From Kistimonas sp. bin40 (GTDB lineage Bacteria; Pseudomonadota; Gammaproteobacteria; Pseudomonadales; Endozoicomonadaceae), in assembly GCA_002238585.1 (NCBI GenBank), contig MPMQ01000013.1:1-64000 (forward strand): DNA of 64,000 nucleotides. Direction: 5' to 3'. Below the pieces are notes generated by a model, which had not been told where the DNA came from, did not search any database, and saw only the letters and a list, made by a program, of their open reading frames with translations. Below, piece by piece: positions 30,186 through 40,205 of the stretch (the first letter of the stretch is position 1; each line of letters opens with the position of its first letter). The position numbers and the translations under genes are program-made.

Positions 30186-30517
30186 CTGCTCAATATCCCC
30201 ATTTTTGTCCTGACTGGCAACAGATCTCTCCTTTATTGGAGGGCATAACTACCAGAAAGGGTGGTTGTTCAGTATTTATTACAGGCATGTGTTTTGTACG
30301 AACGATGCCTGGTGTCGTCTACGGGCGTTACGGGTTTTTCAGATACTTGTTTTGTAACCAGTCTTCTGTAGACGCAAAAACCGGCAGGGCACGAGTGCCG
30401 AAAACCACTTTTTCCCGGCTGCGTCTGTTTCCGGCGACAGGGGCTTGCATCGGGATTGTCATGCCGAAAGATGTTCCGGTTTCGCATCAGAAACTGCTCC
30501 CCATCCGGGAGCTGCGT
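30186..30517. other. Gap between mntA and F-box paralogue 3
   Basis: No gene seen. It should carry the mntA promoter; an AAAGGAGAG at about 30220-30228 (- strand) is a good ribosome-site-like sequence, but it leads to no useful frame. Confidence 0.4.
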
Positions 30518-32440
30518 CTACTCCTGGAGAGGCTCTCCGGCAGGCTTCACACAGAGCAAGGTGACTCCTTCTTCGCGGACCTGGCTGAATCCGGCACCGG
30601 AGTGGCGGCGGCGACTGAAAGTGACCGCCAGATGGCAACACAGGGGGTCCATTGCGATCGTTTCGCATTCGCGGACAGTGTAAGCAGCAATGGGCCTTTG
30701 GGTTCTCGCTTTCATAACCCATGTCCCCTGCTGAAATTCCAGCAGCATCAAGGTGTCTTGCTCCCCCATGTCGGGATAGACCAAGGCTGCCAGGTGCTGA
30801 CCATCGGAGGCAGAAGCCAGTTGATCATGCTCGCAAGACAGGTGCGCCGCCGGGCAGGCGTCCCAGACTCCGGCATGGTCCCGTACCCACATGCTGGTAG
30901 TCTCGAAGGGCTGATCGCGGTGAACGACCACCAGCCAACGACTCAAAGCATCAAAAACAACACGATTCTGGCTCGGGCGGAGCCTGTTCAGGACCCGCAA
31001 CGCATTCCATTCACCCCGGGCATCCTCTCCCCATAGCAGCAGTGACTTGCTGCCTTGTGTCACCAGATACTGTCCATCCGGGCTGAACAGGAGCTCCTGA
31101 ACAAAGTCCGGGTACCAGTCATCCTGGGCAAAGTCCGGATGCCGAATGCTGGTCTGTTCGCGCCAGACACCCTCGTTCAATCCCCACACCGACAGGGAGT
31201 CGTCTCTCATGCATAAAACAAACCGCTGGCTGTCGGGTCTGAAACAGCCCCCTCCCCGCACACGATGTGCGGCTGATTCAAGGGAAGGGTCAGGCATCCA
31301 GACACCCCGTACCTGGCTATACAGCATGGTGCCACAGCCGCAGGAACGGACCTGCAGCCAGCGACTGTCCGGACTGAAAGTGGCACCATGCTGCCCCCCA
31401 TCATAGGCCACAAAAACCCCACTCAGCCGCCATTGCTGCGCAGCGTCCAGGTCCCAGACATGCAAGCTGCAGCCGAGGCCGCCTTCCTGGAGTGCCAGAC
31501 AGCGTCCATCAGGGCTGAACACCATAAGCGGCCGGTACCAAAAGATAGGGCGGATCGGAAAAAGCCAATACGTATGTTGCCAGACGGCTGATTGTTTTTT
31601 CTCCCACATCTGGACGCGCTTTATACATTTTTCGCCACCCTCTTCTTCTGTGATCTCTTCCACGACAGCGACTCGCTGTCCGTCAGGCGCAAAACAGATG
31701 CAGGAAGCTGCCACTGAGGCTTGAGTAAAAGGGCTCCCCTGGTGCCAGCCAGCCTCGTCATGGCTGAAAATATAGGTCGCTGCACGCACTGGCGCCCCTT
31801 GGCTTTCACGTGTACTGCTGACTGTATTCACTATCAAGTGCCGACCATCGGGACTGAAGGAGGGCGCTCCCCTCGTGCAGGACACAGGCAGCAGGAAAGT
31901 TCTTTTCTCTTCCAGAGCCAGGTGCGGGCTGGCCTGCAGCGTGCGGGTGATGGCAGAAAAAAGCACACCAGGCTCGAACTGACCGCAAGGCCACTCAGGA
32001 TTCAGGGGATTGGTGGGAAAACGCGCCAGCCAGGGGCGCAGCATAGCGTCATAGTTGTCCTGGGAAAGAGCCGCGTGCGGCCGGGCGCTGCCAAGAGAAC
32101 GCCAGGTCGTCAGGTCCTGCTCCAGAGAGCTATGGCTTTCTCGCGCAAACGCATGGCCAAGAGCACGAAGAAAGGCCTTCTCCCGCATGCCGGCCACCCG
32201 GATGCGGTGCGCAAAGTCGCGGTTGACCTGCTGCCAGGCGGCAATGTCCGCCAGTGGCAAGTGATGAATTACCGCGTCCTGCATCTCGGGTGGCAGCCGG
32301 GACCACAGCACTGCTTTTTCATGATCACTGCTATCGTCATCCGGATCCGGGGCCCGGCACTTGGGCAAGGGTGAGGTTGCAGCTGTGTGCGGCCCGGGGA
32401 GGGGAGGGGATACAGGGGGAACAGGATGGGTAGATTGCAT
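30518..32440 (-). CDS. F-box/WD40-like repeat protein, paralogue 3
   Basis: A 640-residue protein. The N-terminus is Pro-rich (PVPPVSPPLPGP) followed by an acidic stretch (PDPDDDSSDHE) just before the F-box at about 46-84 (SRLPPEMQDAVIHHLPLADI). Then ALSQDNYDAMLRPWLARF and a propeller with FSPDGRHL, FAPDGQRV, FSPDGRCL, FSPDSRWL and FSPDGQYL, ending AMDPLCCHLAVTFSRR and LLCVKPAGEPLQE. I choose ATG 32440 over 32458 because GAGAGG precedes it by six bases and M-Q-S-T-H aligns with M-Q-S-A-H of paralogue 4. It is the leftmost member of the unbroken run of F-box genes. Confidence 0.85.
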   Translation of the reverse strand: MQSTHPVPPVSPPLPGPHTAATSPLPKCRAPDPDDDSSDHEKAVLWSRLPPEMQDAVIHHLPLADIAAWQQVNRDFAHRIRVAGMREKAFLRALGHAFARESHSSLEQDLTTWRSLGSARPHAALSQDNYDAMLRPWLARFPTNPLNPEWPCGQFEPGVLFSAITRTLQASPHLALEEKRTFLLPVSCTRGAPSFSPDGRHLIVNTVSSTRESQGAPVRAATYIFSHDEAGWHQGSPFTQASVAASCICFAPDGQRVAVVEEITEEEGGEKCIKRVQMWEKKQSAVWQHTYWLFPIRPIFWYRPLMVFSPDGRCLALQEGGLGCSLHVWDLDAAQQWRLSGVFVAYDGGQHGATFSPDSRWLQVRSCGCGTMLYSQVRGVWMPDPSLESAAHRVRGGGCFRPDSQRFVLCMRDDSLSVWGLNEGVWREQTSIRHPDFAQDDWYPDFVQELLFSPDGQYLVTQGSKSLLLWGEDARGEWNALRVLNRLRPSQNRVVFDALSRWLVVVHRDQPFETTSMWVRDHAGVWDACPAAHLSCEHDQLASASDGQHLAALVYPDMGEQDTLMLLEFQQGTWVMKARTQRPIAAYTVRECETIAMDPLCCHLAVTFSRRRHSGAGFSQVREEGVTLLCVKPAGEPLQE

Positions 32441-32741
32441 GGAGAACCTCTCTGACAATGGCTGGCAACCGCCTTTTGGAGAGGCGTAGCAGGTCAGAAG
32501 TTCCTGCTGGAAGTCGTCATTGTCCGGACCACTTGCCTATAGCTGCCAAAGGGTGCCATGCGGCATGGGTGCCCATTGGATATGTTTTCTCGTACAAGGG
32601 GCATCCGGTGCAAAGATGTGGAGGCGCTCATCGCAAGACACTATTACTCCCGCATTGCCCACGGACGCAATAGTAGCTTTTTATCACCAGCGGCTGTCCA
32701 TCCGGACCGGTCCGCAATTGGGAGGTGCTGCCGGGAGGACG
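32441..32741. other. Gap between F-box paralogues 3 and 4
   Basis: No gene or clear site seen in this 301-bp stretch, which is much longer than the other gaps in the run. It probably contains the upstream region of paralogue 3. Confidence 0.4.
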
Positions 32742-34598
32742 CTATTGCACAACAGCCTCCCGGGCGGGTTGCACACGCAGAAAAGCGACGCCTCCATAGC
32801 AAGTCACAGCCAGATACCGGCACAGGGAGTCCATAGCTATAGCCTGGTTCCCGGACGCAGTAGTGATCCTCTCTGTCACGGCCCTCAGCGTCCATCTACC
32901 CTGCTCAAATCCTGACAACCTGACATCAGCTCCCATCACATGGAGCTCCAGTTCAGCTATATGCAGGCCATCAGAGGATGCAACCAACGAGTTACATCCG
33001 CCACACAGCTGCATTGCCGATTGAGTCCAGCTTCCAGCAGAGTCCTTTACCCACAGGGTTGCAATGTCGTGAATGCCAGTGCTGCTACCAACAGCCAGCC
33101 AGCGACCCGGGGGGTCAAAATGGGCGAAGTCGTCGTACGGCCAGGACTCGCCCAGGACACGTAAGGTTTTCCATTCACCTTGAGCGTCCGCTTCCAATAG
33201 TGCGAATTCCCCTTTTGCCCGTATCCCCAGTGCCCGTATCACCAGCTGTCGACCATCCGGGCTGAACCAGACATTGTCAATCGGGTACCGGTACCGAATG
33301 CTGCCCTGCCCAGACCATGCATCCTCGTGCAGCCGCCACAGGGTCAGGGTGGAGTCTTTCGCCAGCAAGACAAGCTGCTGGCTATCGAAACTGAAGCAAC
33401 CGCCTCCCTGCAAGAGATGTGCCACAGACTCGATGGCATAATCTGCCACCCAGCTTCCCGACGACTGCCTTCTATAAAGCATGGTACCGGTGCCCAGGGA
33501 TCGAAACCCCAGCAGCCAGCGACTATCCGGGCTGAAAACCAGCTCGGCGCCGGTGGTATCGGGGCTGAGCGGATAGGGCTCACTGAGTCGCCATTGCCCA
33601 CTGACGTCAAGCTCCCAGAGATGCGGAAAGCCAAGATAGAATTTTTTGTCTTCCAGCAGCAGCAGGCAACGCCCATCCGGGCTGAACAGCATGCTTGGCT
33701 CATACAAACGGAACAAGGCTGCAAGATCAAAGCAAGCTCTTTGCTGCCAGACTCCTGTTTTTTCCTTCTCCCAGAACAGCACCCTGTTGTTGGTTTTTTT
33801 TTCCTTTTCTCCTTCTGTTACCTCTTCCATGACAGCAACTCGCCGTCCATCAGCGGAAAAACAGAGGCAGGAAACAACAGGCGTTTGAGTGAAAGGACTC
33901 CCTTCGTACCAGCCTGCTGCGTTCTGGCTGAAAACAGTACAGCTCGTTGAACAAATGCATGAGCCATATCTGCCTGGGACCTCGAACTTTGAAGAAACCA
34001 TCAAATGCAGACCGTCGGGGCTGAAAGAAGGGGCTCCCTCAGTGTCAGGTTCAGACAGCTGGAAAGAGGCTTTTTCTACCAGAAAGAGCCGCGGGCTGGC
34101 TTGCAAGGTCCTGCTGATGGCACAGAACAGCACACTGGGCTCGAATGCGGTGCCAGGCCATTCCTTCTTCAGTGGATTGGTAGCGAAACTTTCCAGCCAG
34201 GGGCGCAGCAGACGGTCGTAGTTGTCCCGGGAAAGGGCCGCGCACAGCCGGGCACTGCCAAGAGAGCGCCAGGCCGCCAGATCCTGCATAAGAACCTTGT
34301 GACTCGCATCAGGAAAAGCACTGGCAAGAACCCGGAACAACGCCTGCTCACGCATGCCGGTCACCCGGATGCGATGAGCAAACTGCTTGTTGACTCGCTG
34401 CCAGGCGGCAATATCGGCCAGGGGCAAATGACGAATCACAGCTTCCTGCACTTCGAGCGGCAGCCGGGACAGCCGCCAGAGTGCTTCTTCACCATCATCA
34501 CCCTCCCTGGATGCGCGCCCGGCAGCAGGGACAAGTGCTGCTGTTTCCTGCGAGCAAGCCATTCGGGGCACATTGCGTGCCAAATGGGCAGATTGCAT
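32742..34598 (-). CDS. F-box/WD40-like repeat protein, paralogue 4
   Basis: A 618-residue protein. F-box at about 42-78 (LSRLPLEVQEAVIRHLPLAD ... WQRVNKQFAHRI), close to those of paralogues 2 and 3. The linker ALSRDNYDRLLRPWLESF is followed by about eight WD40-like blades (FSPDGLHL, FSADGRRV, FSPDGRCL, FSPDSRWL, FSPDGRQL, FDPPGRWL). The C-terminal block diverges to AMDSLCRYLAVT, so the two Cys of the family's DPFCC are reduced to one. ATG 34598 has GGAGAG six bases ahead. It follows paralogue 5 by 79 bp in the same direction. Confidence 0.85.
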   Translation of the reverse strand: MQSAHLARNVPRMACSQETAALVPAAGRASREGDDGEEALWRLSRLPLEVQEAVIRHLPLADIAAWQRVNKQFAHRIRVTGMREQALFRVLASAFPDASHKVLMQDLAAWRSLGSARLCAALSRDNYDRLLRPWLESFATNPLKKEWPGTAFEPSVLFCAISRTLQASPRLFLVEKASFQLSEPDTEGAPSFSPDGLHLMVSSKFEVPGRYGSCICSTSCTVFSQNAAGWYEGSPFTQTPVVSCLCFSADGRRVAVMEEVTEGEKEKKTNNRVLFWEKEKTGVWQQRACFDLAALFRLYEPSMLFSPDGRCLLLLEDKKFYLGFPHLWELDVSGQWRLSEPYPLSPDTTGAELVFSPDSRWLLGFRSLGTGTMLYRRQSSGSWVADYAIESVAHLLQGGGCFSFDSQQLVLLAKDSTLTLWRLHEDAWSGQGSIRYRYPIDNVWFSPDGRQLVIRALGIRAKGEFALLEADAQGEWKTLRVLGESWPYDDFAHFDPPGRWLAVGSSTGIHDIATLWVKDSAGSWTQSAMQLCGGCNSLVASSDGLHIAELELHVMGADVRLSGFEQGRWTLRAVTERITTASGNQAIAMDSLCRYLAVTCYGGVAFLRVQPAREAVVQ

Positions 34599-34677
34599 TG
34601 ATCTCTCCGTGTGTCAGTCGGTGGCAAGAACACCCGTTGGACAGACACAGCAGGTCAACAGTTCCTGCGGGATACGG

Positions 34678-36462
34678 TCATTCCTGAGCAGCCTCCTCGT
34701 CCGGCCTGCCGGGAAGTGCCAGTGGTGAAGCCTGCTGCACGCGCAGCAGCTCGACTACAGGCGCTCTGCTACAGATGACGGCCAGATGGCAGCAGAAGGG
34801 ATCCATTGCGATCTGGTGGGGACGAACAGAAAGAAGCGGGTACTGAGCTTTTGTCATCAAGGCTCCTTTTTTCCACTCCAGCAGTCGCAGCCTGTCATGC
34901 ACCCGGGCGTCCGCCGGCGGCCGTCGCAGGTCCAGCCAGGCCAGGTGCTGGCCAGTGCTGGCGACCACCAGACCATGAGCTGCCACCAGAGGGCTGCCAG
35001 GACAAGCCTTCCATTGCCCACTGCCATCCCTGGCCCACAGCTCCCCGGTGCTGCTGCCCTGATTATCCGGATCAAATTGATCAGCCGCTATCAACCAGCC
35101 AGAGGCGGGATCAAAGTGCACCTCTGTGACGTTTGAGAGACCCGCAGCGGCCCTGTTGAGTGTCTGTACCGGCCGCCAGACCCCGCCAGCGTCCTGTGCC
35201 CAGAGCAGGGCTCCTGACCGGGAGCACCGGGTCACAATGTTCTGGCCATCAGGGCTGAACCAGGCGTGTGCCATGCCGTAGGGATGCCGCAGGACAACCC
35301 GCTCTGACCAATGTCCCTCCTGCAATTGCCACAGCGACAGGAAGCTGTCAGGTACCAGCAGGGCCAGGCACTGACTGTCTGACCGGAAAAAAGCACGCGC
35401 CGGATTTGCTTGCTCCCGGAACGCCAGCGATGTGTATGGCAGCCAGTCGCCCTCCCTGTTCAGAGTGAAAAGGGTGAACTGCTCGAAACGGCTGTACACC
35501 AACAACCAGCGCCCATCCGGACTGAAAACAGGTCCTCGGATCGGGCACAGAAACCCGCTGGCAAATTGACCAGGGTCTGGCCATTGTTGTTGGTCGTCCT
35601 CACGCCAGATGTGCAACCAGCCGTGTGAGCCCTGCATAACGAGGGATCGGCCATCCGGACTGAACAGCAAGTCCATCCTGGCACAATGAGTCTGGCAATA
35701 AAAAGTAAGGCGCACTGTTCTTTGCCAATGGGCGGTGTCCAGCCTTTCCCACAGATGTATCTGTGTTTTTTCATCAGCGACAGCGAGCCGCTTTTCATTG
35801 ACCGTAAAGCAAATGGAAAGCACGCCTCGCGCTCCAGCAAAAGATGTTCCCTGACCCCAACGGCTGCCATCCCAGGCAAAGACGTGCACGGGTAATCTTC
35901 CGAGGTCCCAGGCGGGTGGTACCTTGATAATCAGGAATTTTCCGGAAGGGCTGAAGCGAGCACTGTTGACACGCACTCCCGGCAGTTGAAAACGGGCCTG
36001 TTTGACCAGAGTCAGTTGCTGGGTATTACACAGGGTACGGGTGACAGCAGCCCAAAGGACATGGGGTCGAAACACCGCACCGGGCCAGTCTTCCCCCAAA
36101 GGGTTGGCAGAAAACCCAGCAAGCCAGGGCTGCAACAGATGGCTGTAATTGTCCCGGGTCAACACTTCCCGGGGGAAGGCATTGCCAAGAGAGCGGCACA
36201 GCGCCCTCTCCCGCAGGGCTGCAGCTTCGATTCTGTGGCGGAAGTTCTTGCTGACGCGCTGCCAGACAAGAATATCGGCCAGTGGCAAGTGCCGGATCAC
36301 AGCATCCTGTAGCTCAGGCGGCAGCAAGGCCAGCTGCCGCAAGGCCTGCGTGCTGAACGCCTCCTCATCCTGATCGACTCTGGTACGCTTGGGAAGCGAA
36401 TCCTGCGCTGTGTTTCCCGCTACTGCGACGCCTCTTTTCAAGGATCCGCCGACCTCGTGCAT
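34678..36462 (-). CDS. F-box/WD40-like repeat protein, paralogue 5
   Basis: A 594-residue protein. Before the F-box lies PKRTRVDQDEE (about 24-34), resembling a classical monopartite nuclear localisation signal. F-box at about 43-80 (LALLPPELQDAVIRHLPLAD ... WQRVSKNFRHRI). Then VLTRDNYSHLLQPWLAGF and a propeller with FSPSGKFL, FTVNEKRL, FSPDGRSL, FSPDGRWL, FSPDGQNI and FDPASGWL, ending AMDPFCCHLAVICSRAPVVELLRVQQA. The open frame reaches back into paralogue 6 (36639), but ATG 36462 with GAGAGAG six bases upstream is the credible start. Confidence 0.85.
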   Translation of the reverse strand: MHEVGGSLKRGVAVAGNTAQDSLPKRTRVDQDEEAFSTQALRQLALLPPELQDAVIRHLPLADILVWQRVSKNFRHRIEAAALRERALCRSLGNAFPREVLTRDNYSHLLQPWLAGFSANPLGEDWPGAVFRPHVLWAAVTRTLCNTQQLTLVKQARFQLPGVRVNSARFSPSGKFLIIKVPPAWDLGRLPVHVFAWDGSRWGQGTSFAGARGVLSICFTVNEKRLAVADEKTQIHLWERLDTAHWQRTVRLTFYCQTHCARMDLLFSPDGRSLVMQGSHGWLHIWREDDQQQWPDPGQFASGFLCPIRGPVFSPDGRWLLVYSRFEQFTLFTLNREGDWLPYTSLAFREQANPARAFFRSDSQCLALLVPDSFLSLWQLQEGHWSERVVLRHPYGMAHAWFSPDGQNIVTRCSRSGALLWAQDAGGVWRPVQTLNRAAAGLSNVTEVHFDPASGWLIAADQFDPDNQGSSTGELWARDGSGQWKACPGSPLVAAHGLVVASTGQHLAWLDLRRPPADARVHDRLRLLEWKKGALMTKAQYPLLSVRPHQIAMDPFCCHLAVICSRAPVVELLRVQQASPLALPGRPDEEAAQE

Positions 36463-36563
36463 AGCAACTCTCTCATCAAGAAGTTCCGCCACAGTCATAG
36501 AGCAGGGGAGACAACAGAGAATTCCGCTGTCAGCTCCGAAGGTTTTCTCTACTGACCAACCTG

Positions 36564-38399
36564 TCAGGCGGGAGATCCGCCAGCTGCGACCGGGCCGGTG
36601 CTGGCAAGGGCGGCGGGTGGCTTTGCTTCTCTGAGACACAGAAATTCGACCACAGGTTCGCTCCTGCAGACAGCTGCCAGATGGCAGCAGAAGGGATCCA
36701 TGGCAATCAACCCGTAATGGAAAGGTGGTGTAATCTGGCTGGCTCTGACAACCCAGACGCCCTTGTGGAATGCCAACAGATTGAGGGCATGGCGGTCCTG
36801 AAGTATCGGGCAGCTGAGCACTGCCATGTGCCGACCGTCAGTGCCCGGTGTCGGCCTGTAGGCAGCGATCAACTGAGCGGCGCCACCCGGGTGCTGCTGG
36901 TGGTAGCACCCGTCACTGCGTTTGAACCACATCTGAGGCTCCTCCAGCCCCGCGAGATCCTGGAGGCAATCACTGACCATCATCCAGCGCCCAGTGGGAT
37001 CAAAGCATACCGACGTTGGGTTGGGGGCACAGGTTGGCATTCGCCTGTAATACTCTCTCTGACCACCGAGCAACAACTTCTGCATCCACTGCCCCGGACT
37101 GCCCTGTTCCCACAGCACGGCCCCCCAGTTCTGTAATCGGGTGACCAGATGCTGACCGTCAGGGCTGAAAACAAAATCGCAGATACCGTCTTGATGTTGA
37201 ACGACTCCCGCTTCGTACCACTGATCGTCCTGGCGTTGCCAGACGGACAGGGTTTTGTTTTGCATTTGCAGGATCAGCTGTTCGCTGACTGGATTGAAAG
37301 TCGCGCTCGCCGCTTTGCGGTGCGCACCAGTCTCGAGAGCACAGTGCTGCTGCCAGGCACCTGCCTGATTGCGACTGCACAACAGGAACTTGCCATTGTC
37401 GCGCGGCATCAACAGCCAGCATCCATTCGCACTGAAAGCCGTTGCAGGTTGCATGTGAACAAGGGTTGAGCTGATGAAGGGACCACTGCTGGACCATTGC
37501 TGTTGATCGTCCAGACTCCAGATATACAGGAGACCATAAAGACTTTGCACCGCCAGGGAGCGGCCATAGGGACAGAACACCAGATTCAGCCCGCAGAACA
37601 CTATCGGCTGCCCGTCCGCCATCAAGTCTGCTGTTTGCTGCCAGGTTGCCGTTTTGTTTTTTTCCCAGATCTGTATCTCGCTCAGCCCCCGCACAAGAGC
37701 CACGCGACGCCCGTCAGGAGCAAAACAGGTGGAGCGGGCCATGGGCGCACGGCTCAGGGGACACTCATCAACGAAAGGGCTACCCCGGTACCAGCCGACA
37801 GTTTCGTCCCAGGTAAATATATAATCGCTCGCACCGCCCGGATTGAGACACCTGTGCCGGGGCTCCATCCTGACAACCAGGTGACGTCCATCGGGACTGA
37901 AGAAAGTTGTTACTGCGTGGTCATGGAAGCCTTCCAGATGGAAACTGGCCTGTTTTTCAAAAGCCAGACGTCTGGCGCTGTGCAGGGTACGAATGATGCC
38001 GGAGAAGACAAGATCCGGCCGCAACCGCGTGCCGACATGCCCCACTGATGACGGCCGGGTCGAGAACCCCGCCAACCAGGGATCCAGCAGGCTGTCATAG
38101 TTGTCTCTTGTCAAGGCGGCCACGGGAAAAGCGGCACCAAGTCCCCGGCACAGAGCTCTCTCGCGCAGACCGGCCGTTTGTATACCGCGATGAAAAGCGC
38201 GGCTGACACGCTGCCACACCAGAACATCTGCCAGCGGCAAATAACCGATCACTTTTTCCTGTAGCTCGGGCGGCAACCAGGACAGCCGCCGCAAGGCCTG
38301 GCAACCGGCCTCTTCCGGCATGTCCCGGGCTGGTGGCAGCCTGTGCTCCGGAACACCTGGCAGTGTCTGGTGGCCATGGCCAGTTACTCGAACGTGCAT
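36564..38399 (-). CDS. F-box/WD40-like repeat protein, paralogue 6
   Basis: A 611-residue protein. F-box at about 38-76 (LSWLPPELQEKVIGYLPLAD ... WQRVSRAFHRGI). The linker ALTRDNYDSLLDPWLAGF precedes about eight blades (FSPDGRHL, FAPDGRRV, FCPYGRSL, FSANGCWL, FSPDGQHL, FDPTGRWM). It ends AMDPFCCHLAAVCRSEPVVEFLCLREA, followed by a Gly/Ala/Pro tail. ATG 38399 lies only 6 bp after the stop of paralogue 7, and its ribosome site (AGGA) falls within the last codons of that gene, so the two are translationally coupled. Confidence 0.85.
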   Translation of the reverse strand: MHVRVTGHGHQTLPGVPEHRLPPARDMPEEAGCQALRRLSWLPPELQEKVIGYLPLADVLVWQRVSRAFHRGIQTAGLRERALCRGLGAAFPVAALTRDNYDSLLDPWLAGFSTRPSSVGHVGTRLRPDLVFSGIIRTLHSARRLAFEKQASFHLEGFHDHAVTTFFSPDGRHLVVRMEPRHRCLNPGGASDYIFTWDETVGWYRGSPFVDECPLSRAPMARSTCFAPDGRRVALVRGLSEIQIWEKNKTATWQQTADLMADGQPIVFCGLNLVFCPYGRSLAVQSLYGLLYIWSLDDQQQWSSSGPFISSTLVHMQPATAFSANGCWLLMPRDNGKFLLCSRNQAGAWQQHCALETGAHRKAASATFNPVSEQLILQMQNKTLSVWQRQDDQWYEAGVVQHQDGICDFVFSPDGQHLVTRLQNWGAVLWEQGSPGQWMQKLLLGGQREYYRRMPTCAPNPTSVCFDPTGRWMMVSDCLQDLAGLEEPQMWFKRSDGCYHQQHPGGAAQLIAAYRPTPGTDGRHMAVLSCPILQDRHALNLLAFHKGVWVVRASQITPPFHYGLIAMDPFCCHLAAVCRSEPVVEFLCLREAKPPAALASTGPVAAGGSPA

Positions 38400-38405
38400 A
38401 TGCTG

Positions 38406-40205
38406 TTATTCCTCATTGGCAGACCCTGCAGGTGGCGCCTCCTGCACAGACAGAATATCCACACTCTCCCCAGTCCTTGAGCAAGAAATAACGGCCAGAC
38501 AGCAACAGAAAGGATCCATTATGACTGTCTTGTAGAAAAGCCGGGGCAAGCGTATCTCCGCTCTTTTGACCCATGTGCCCCGGTTGAGTTCCAGAAGACT
38601 CAACAAATAGCAGCCGGTCTGGGTGTGCGACAATGCGGCCAGGTGCCGACCATCGTTTCCTGCTGCCAGACCTGTGCAGGCGAACGGCAGCTCTTGTATT
38701 GCACCTGAGCAATGTCGCCATTGTTCCGTGCTGTCCTTTTCCCAGACATCCAGCCTGCTTGCGCGAAAGCTGACAGGCAGGAAACTGTTGAGAGAGTCCG
38801 CTACCATCAGCCAACGACTGCCCGGATCAAAGCAGATCGAAAGCGGCAGCCACTGCATATCCGAATCAGCTTGATTCAGGCAGTGTTGCAGCCGCCACTG
38901 CTTCCCGGCGTCCAGCTCCCAGAGCTGCGTTGCCGCTGACAGACTCCGGATGACAAGGCTCTGACCATCAGGGCTGAAGCGGGCATCGGTGATGCGGTCT
39001 GGATGTTGAACAATGGCCTGCTCAACCCACTGCCCCCGCTCCAGTTCCCACACCGACAGGACGCCATCCGCCAAAAGCACCAACAGCCGGAGCCGCTCGC
39101 CATCATGGTGGAACAGGGCTTTCTGGGGCGTGCTTTCTGGCGGTGTGAGAGCCAACACCGGCAGCGTCCAGTCCCCCTGTTCATCCTGGCTGTAGACTGT
39201 GAGTTGGCCGGAGACAGGGCAAGGCAGCAGCAACCAGTTTTCATCCGGGCTGAACACAGCCTGCTCCTCCGGGCAAAAAGCACTTCGCATCATGTTCTGA
39301 CAGACGGGGAAAAAAGCACGAATCTGCCAGCCCAGCTCTGGCGTCTGACGCCAGATGCGCAAACTACGATCTTCGTTCCACACAGCCACTACACGACCGA
39401 GGGAACTGATACTGATGGCATTTAGCTTGCCGCAGCTCTCCTGGCGACGAACCAGGCATGCCTGCTGTCGCCAGTCGCCGCAGCCTGGCTTGTCCCAGAT
39501 GCAGACCTCGCCGCTCCGGTGGGCGACGGCCACCCGGCGAGCATCAGCAGTAAAGAGGATGTGATCAGCACCCCGGCTGTCGGCAAAAGGGCTGCCTTTG
39601 TGCCAGCCTTGCCCGTCTCTCTCCAGGATATGGTCCCGCAGGATGGGCCTGTCCATTGTGTTGAGTGTCTGGACAGTGATGTAGTGCCCATCAGCACTGA
39701 ACCTGATTCGCATGACAAGCGCACCCTCAAAGAGGAAGTTGTGGTTCTGGTTCAGAACGAGCTGCCGGGTCTGCTGCAGGGTTCGGGTAACAGCAGCAAA
39801 CACAAAAGCGGGGGAAAACCTGACACCCGGCCGGGGTGGCTGGAAGGCTGCAAAGCCGGCCAGCCAGGGTTGCAACAGATGGTCATAGCTTTCCTGCGTG
39901 AAGGCCGCTCGCGCAAAAGCACGACCTCGTGACCGGCACAGAGCCCGCTCTTGCAGCCCCATGTTTTGTATCCAGTCATGAAAATACCGATTGACGCGTT
40001 TCCAGACAGTAATGTCGGTCACAGGCAAATGACGAAGCACCACAGCCTGCAGTTCAGGCGGCAGGCGAGACAGGCGGCGCAGAACCTGGCAGCCCTGATC
40101 TTCCACCAGAACGGCCTGGAGGCCGGCGTCGCCAGCCAGGCTCGGCACCCCTTCCGTTTCGATGGGGACCGGCAAGTCGCCGGGAGAACAGGAAGAAGGA
40201 ATCAC
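38406..40205 (-). CDS. F-box/WD40-like repeat protein, paralogue 7
   Basis: A 599-residue protein if it starts at GTG 40205. That codon overlaps the TGA of paralogue 8 as GTGA and begins V(M)IPSS, which matches the MIPSS/MIPSD starts of paralogues 12 and 8. The open frame runs on to 40388 inside paralogue 8 and is unlikely to be used. F-box at about 45-80 (LSRLPPELQAVVLRHLPVTD ... WKRVNRYFHDWI). Then AFTQESYDHLLQPWLAGF, a propeller (FSADGHYI, FTADARRV, FSPDENWL, FSPDGQSL, FDPGSRWL) and MDPFCCCLAVISCSRTGESVDILSVQEAPP. Coupled to its neighbours on both sides. Confidence 0.83.
   Translation of the reverse strand: MIPSSCSPGDLPVPIETEGVPSLAGDAGLQAVLVEDQGCQVLRRLSRLPPELQAVVLRHLPVTDITVWKRVNRYFHDWIQNMGLQERALCRSRGRAFARAAFTQESYDHLLQPWLAGFAAFQPPRPGVRFSPAFVFAAVTRTLQQTRQLVLNQNHNFLFEGALVMRIRFSADGHYITVQTLNTMDRPILRDHILERDGQGWHKGSPFADSRGADHILFTADARRVAVAHRSGEVCIWDKPGCGDWRQQACLVRRQESCGKLNAISISSLGRVVAVWNEDRSLRIWRQTPELGWQIRAFFPVCQNMMRSAFCPEEQAVFSPDENWLLLPCPVSGQLTVYSQDEQGDWTLPVLALTPPESTPQKALFHHDGERLRLLVLLADGVLSVWELERGQWVEQAIVQHPDRITDARFSPDGQSLVIRSLSAATQLWELDAGKQWRLQHCLNQADSDMQWLPLSICFDPGSRWLMVADSLNSFLPVSFRASRLDVWEKDSTEQWRHCSGAIQELPFACTGLAAGNDGRHLAALSHTQTGCYLLSLLELNRGTWVKRAEIRLPRLFYKTVIMDPFCCCLAVISCSRTGESVDILSVQEAPPAGSANEE

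Noticed and set aside
31805..31820. TTTCACGTG-like sequence as a parS site for the ParB in this window.
   Set aside because: Only half of the TGTTTCACGTGAAACA palindrome matches and it lies inside an F-box coding region. I found no full parS in the window.
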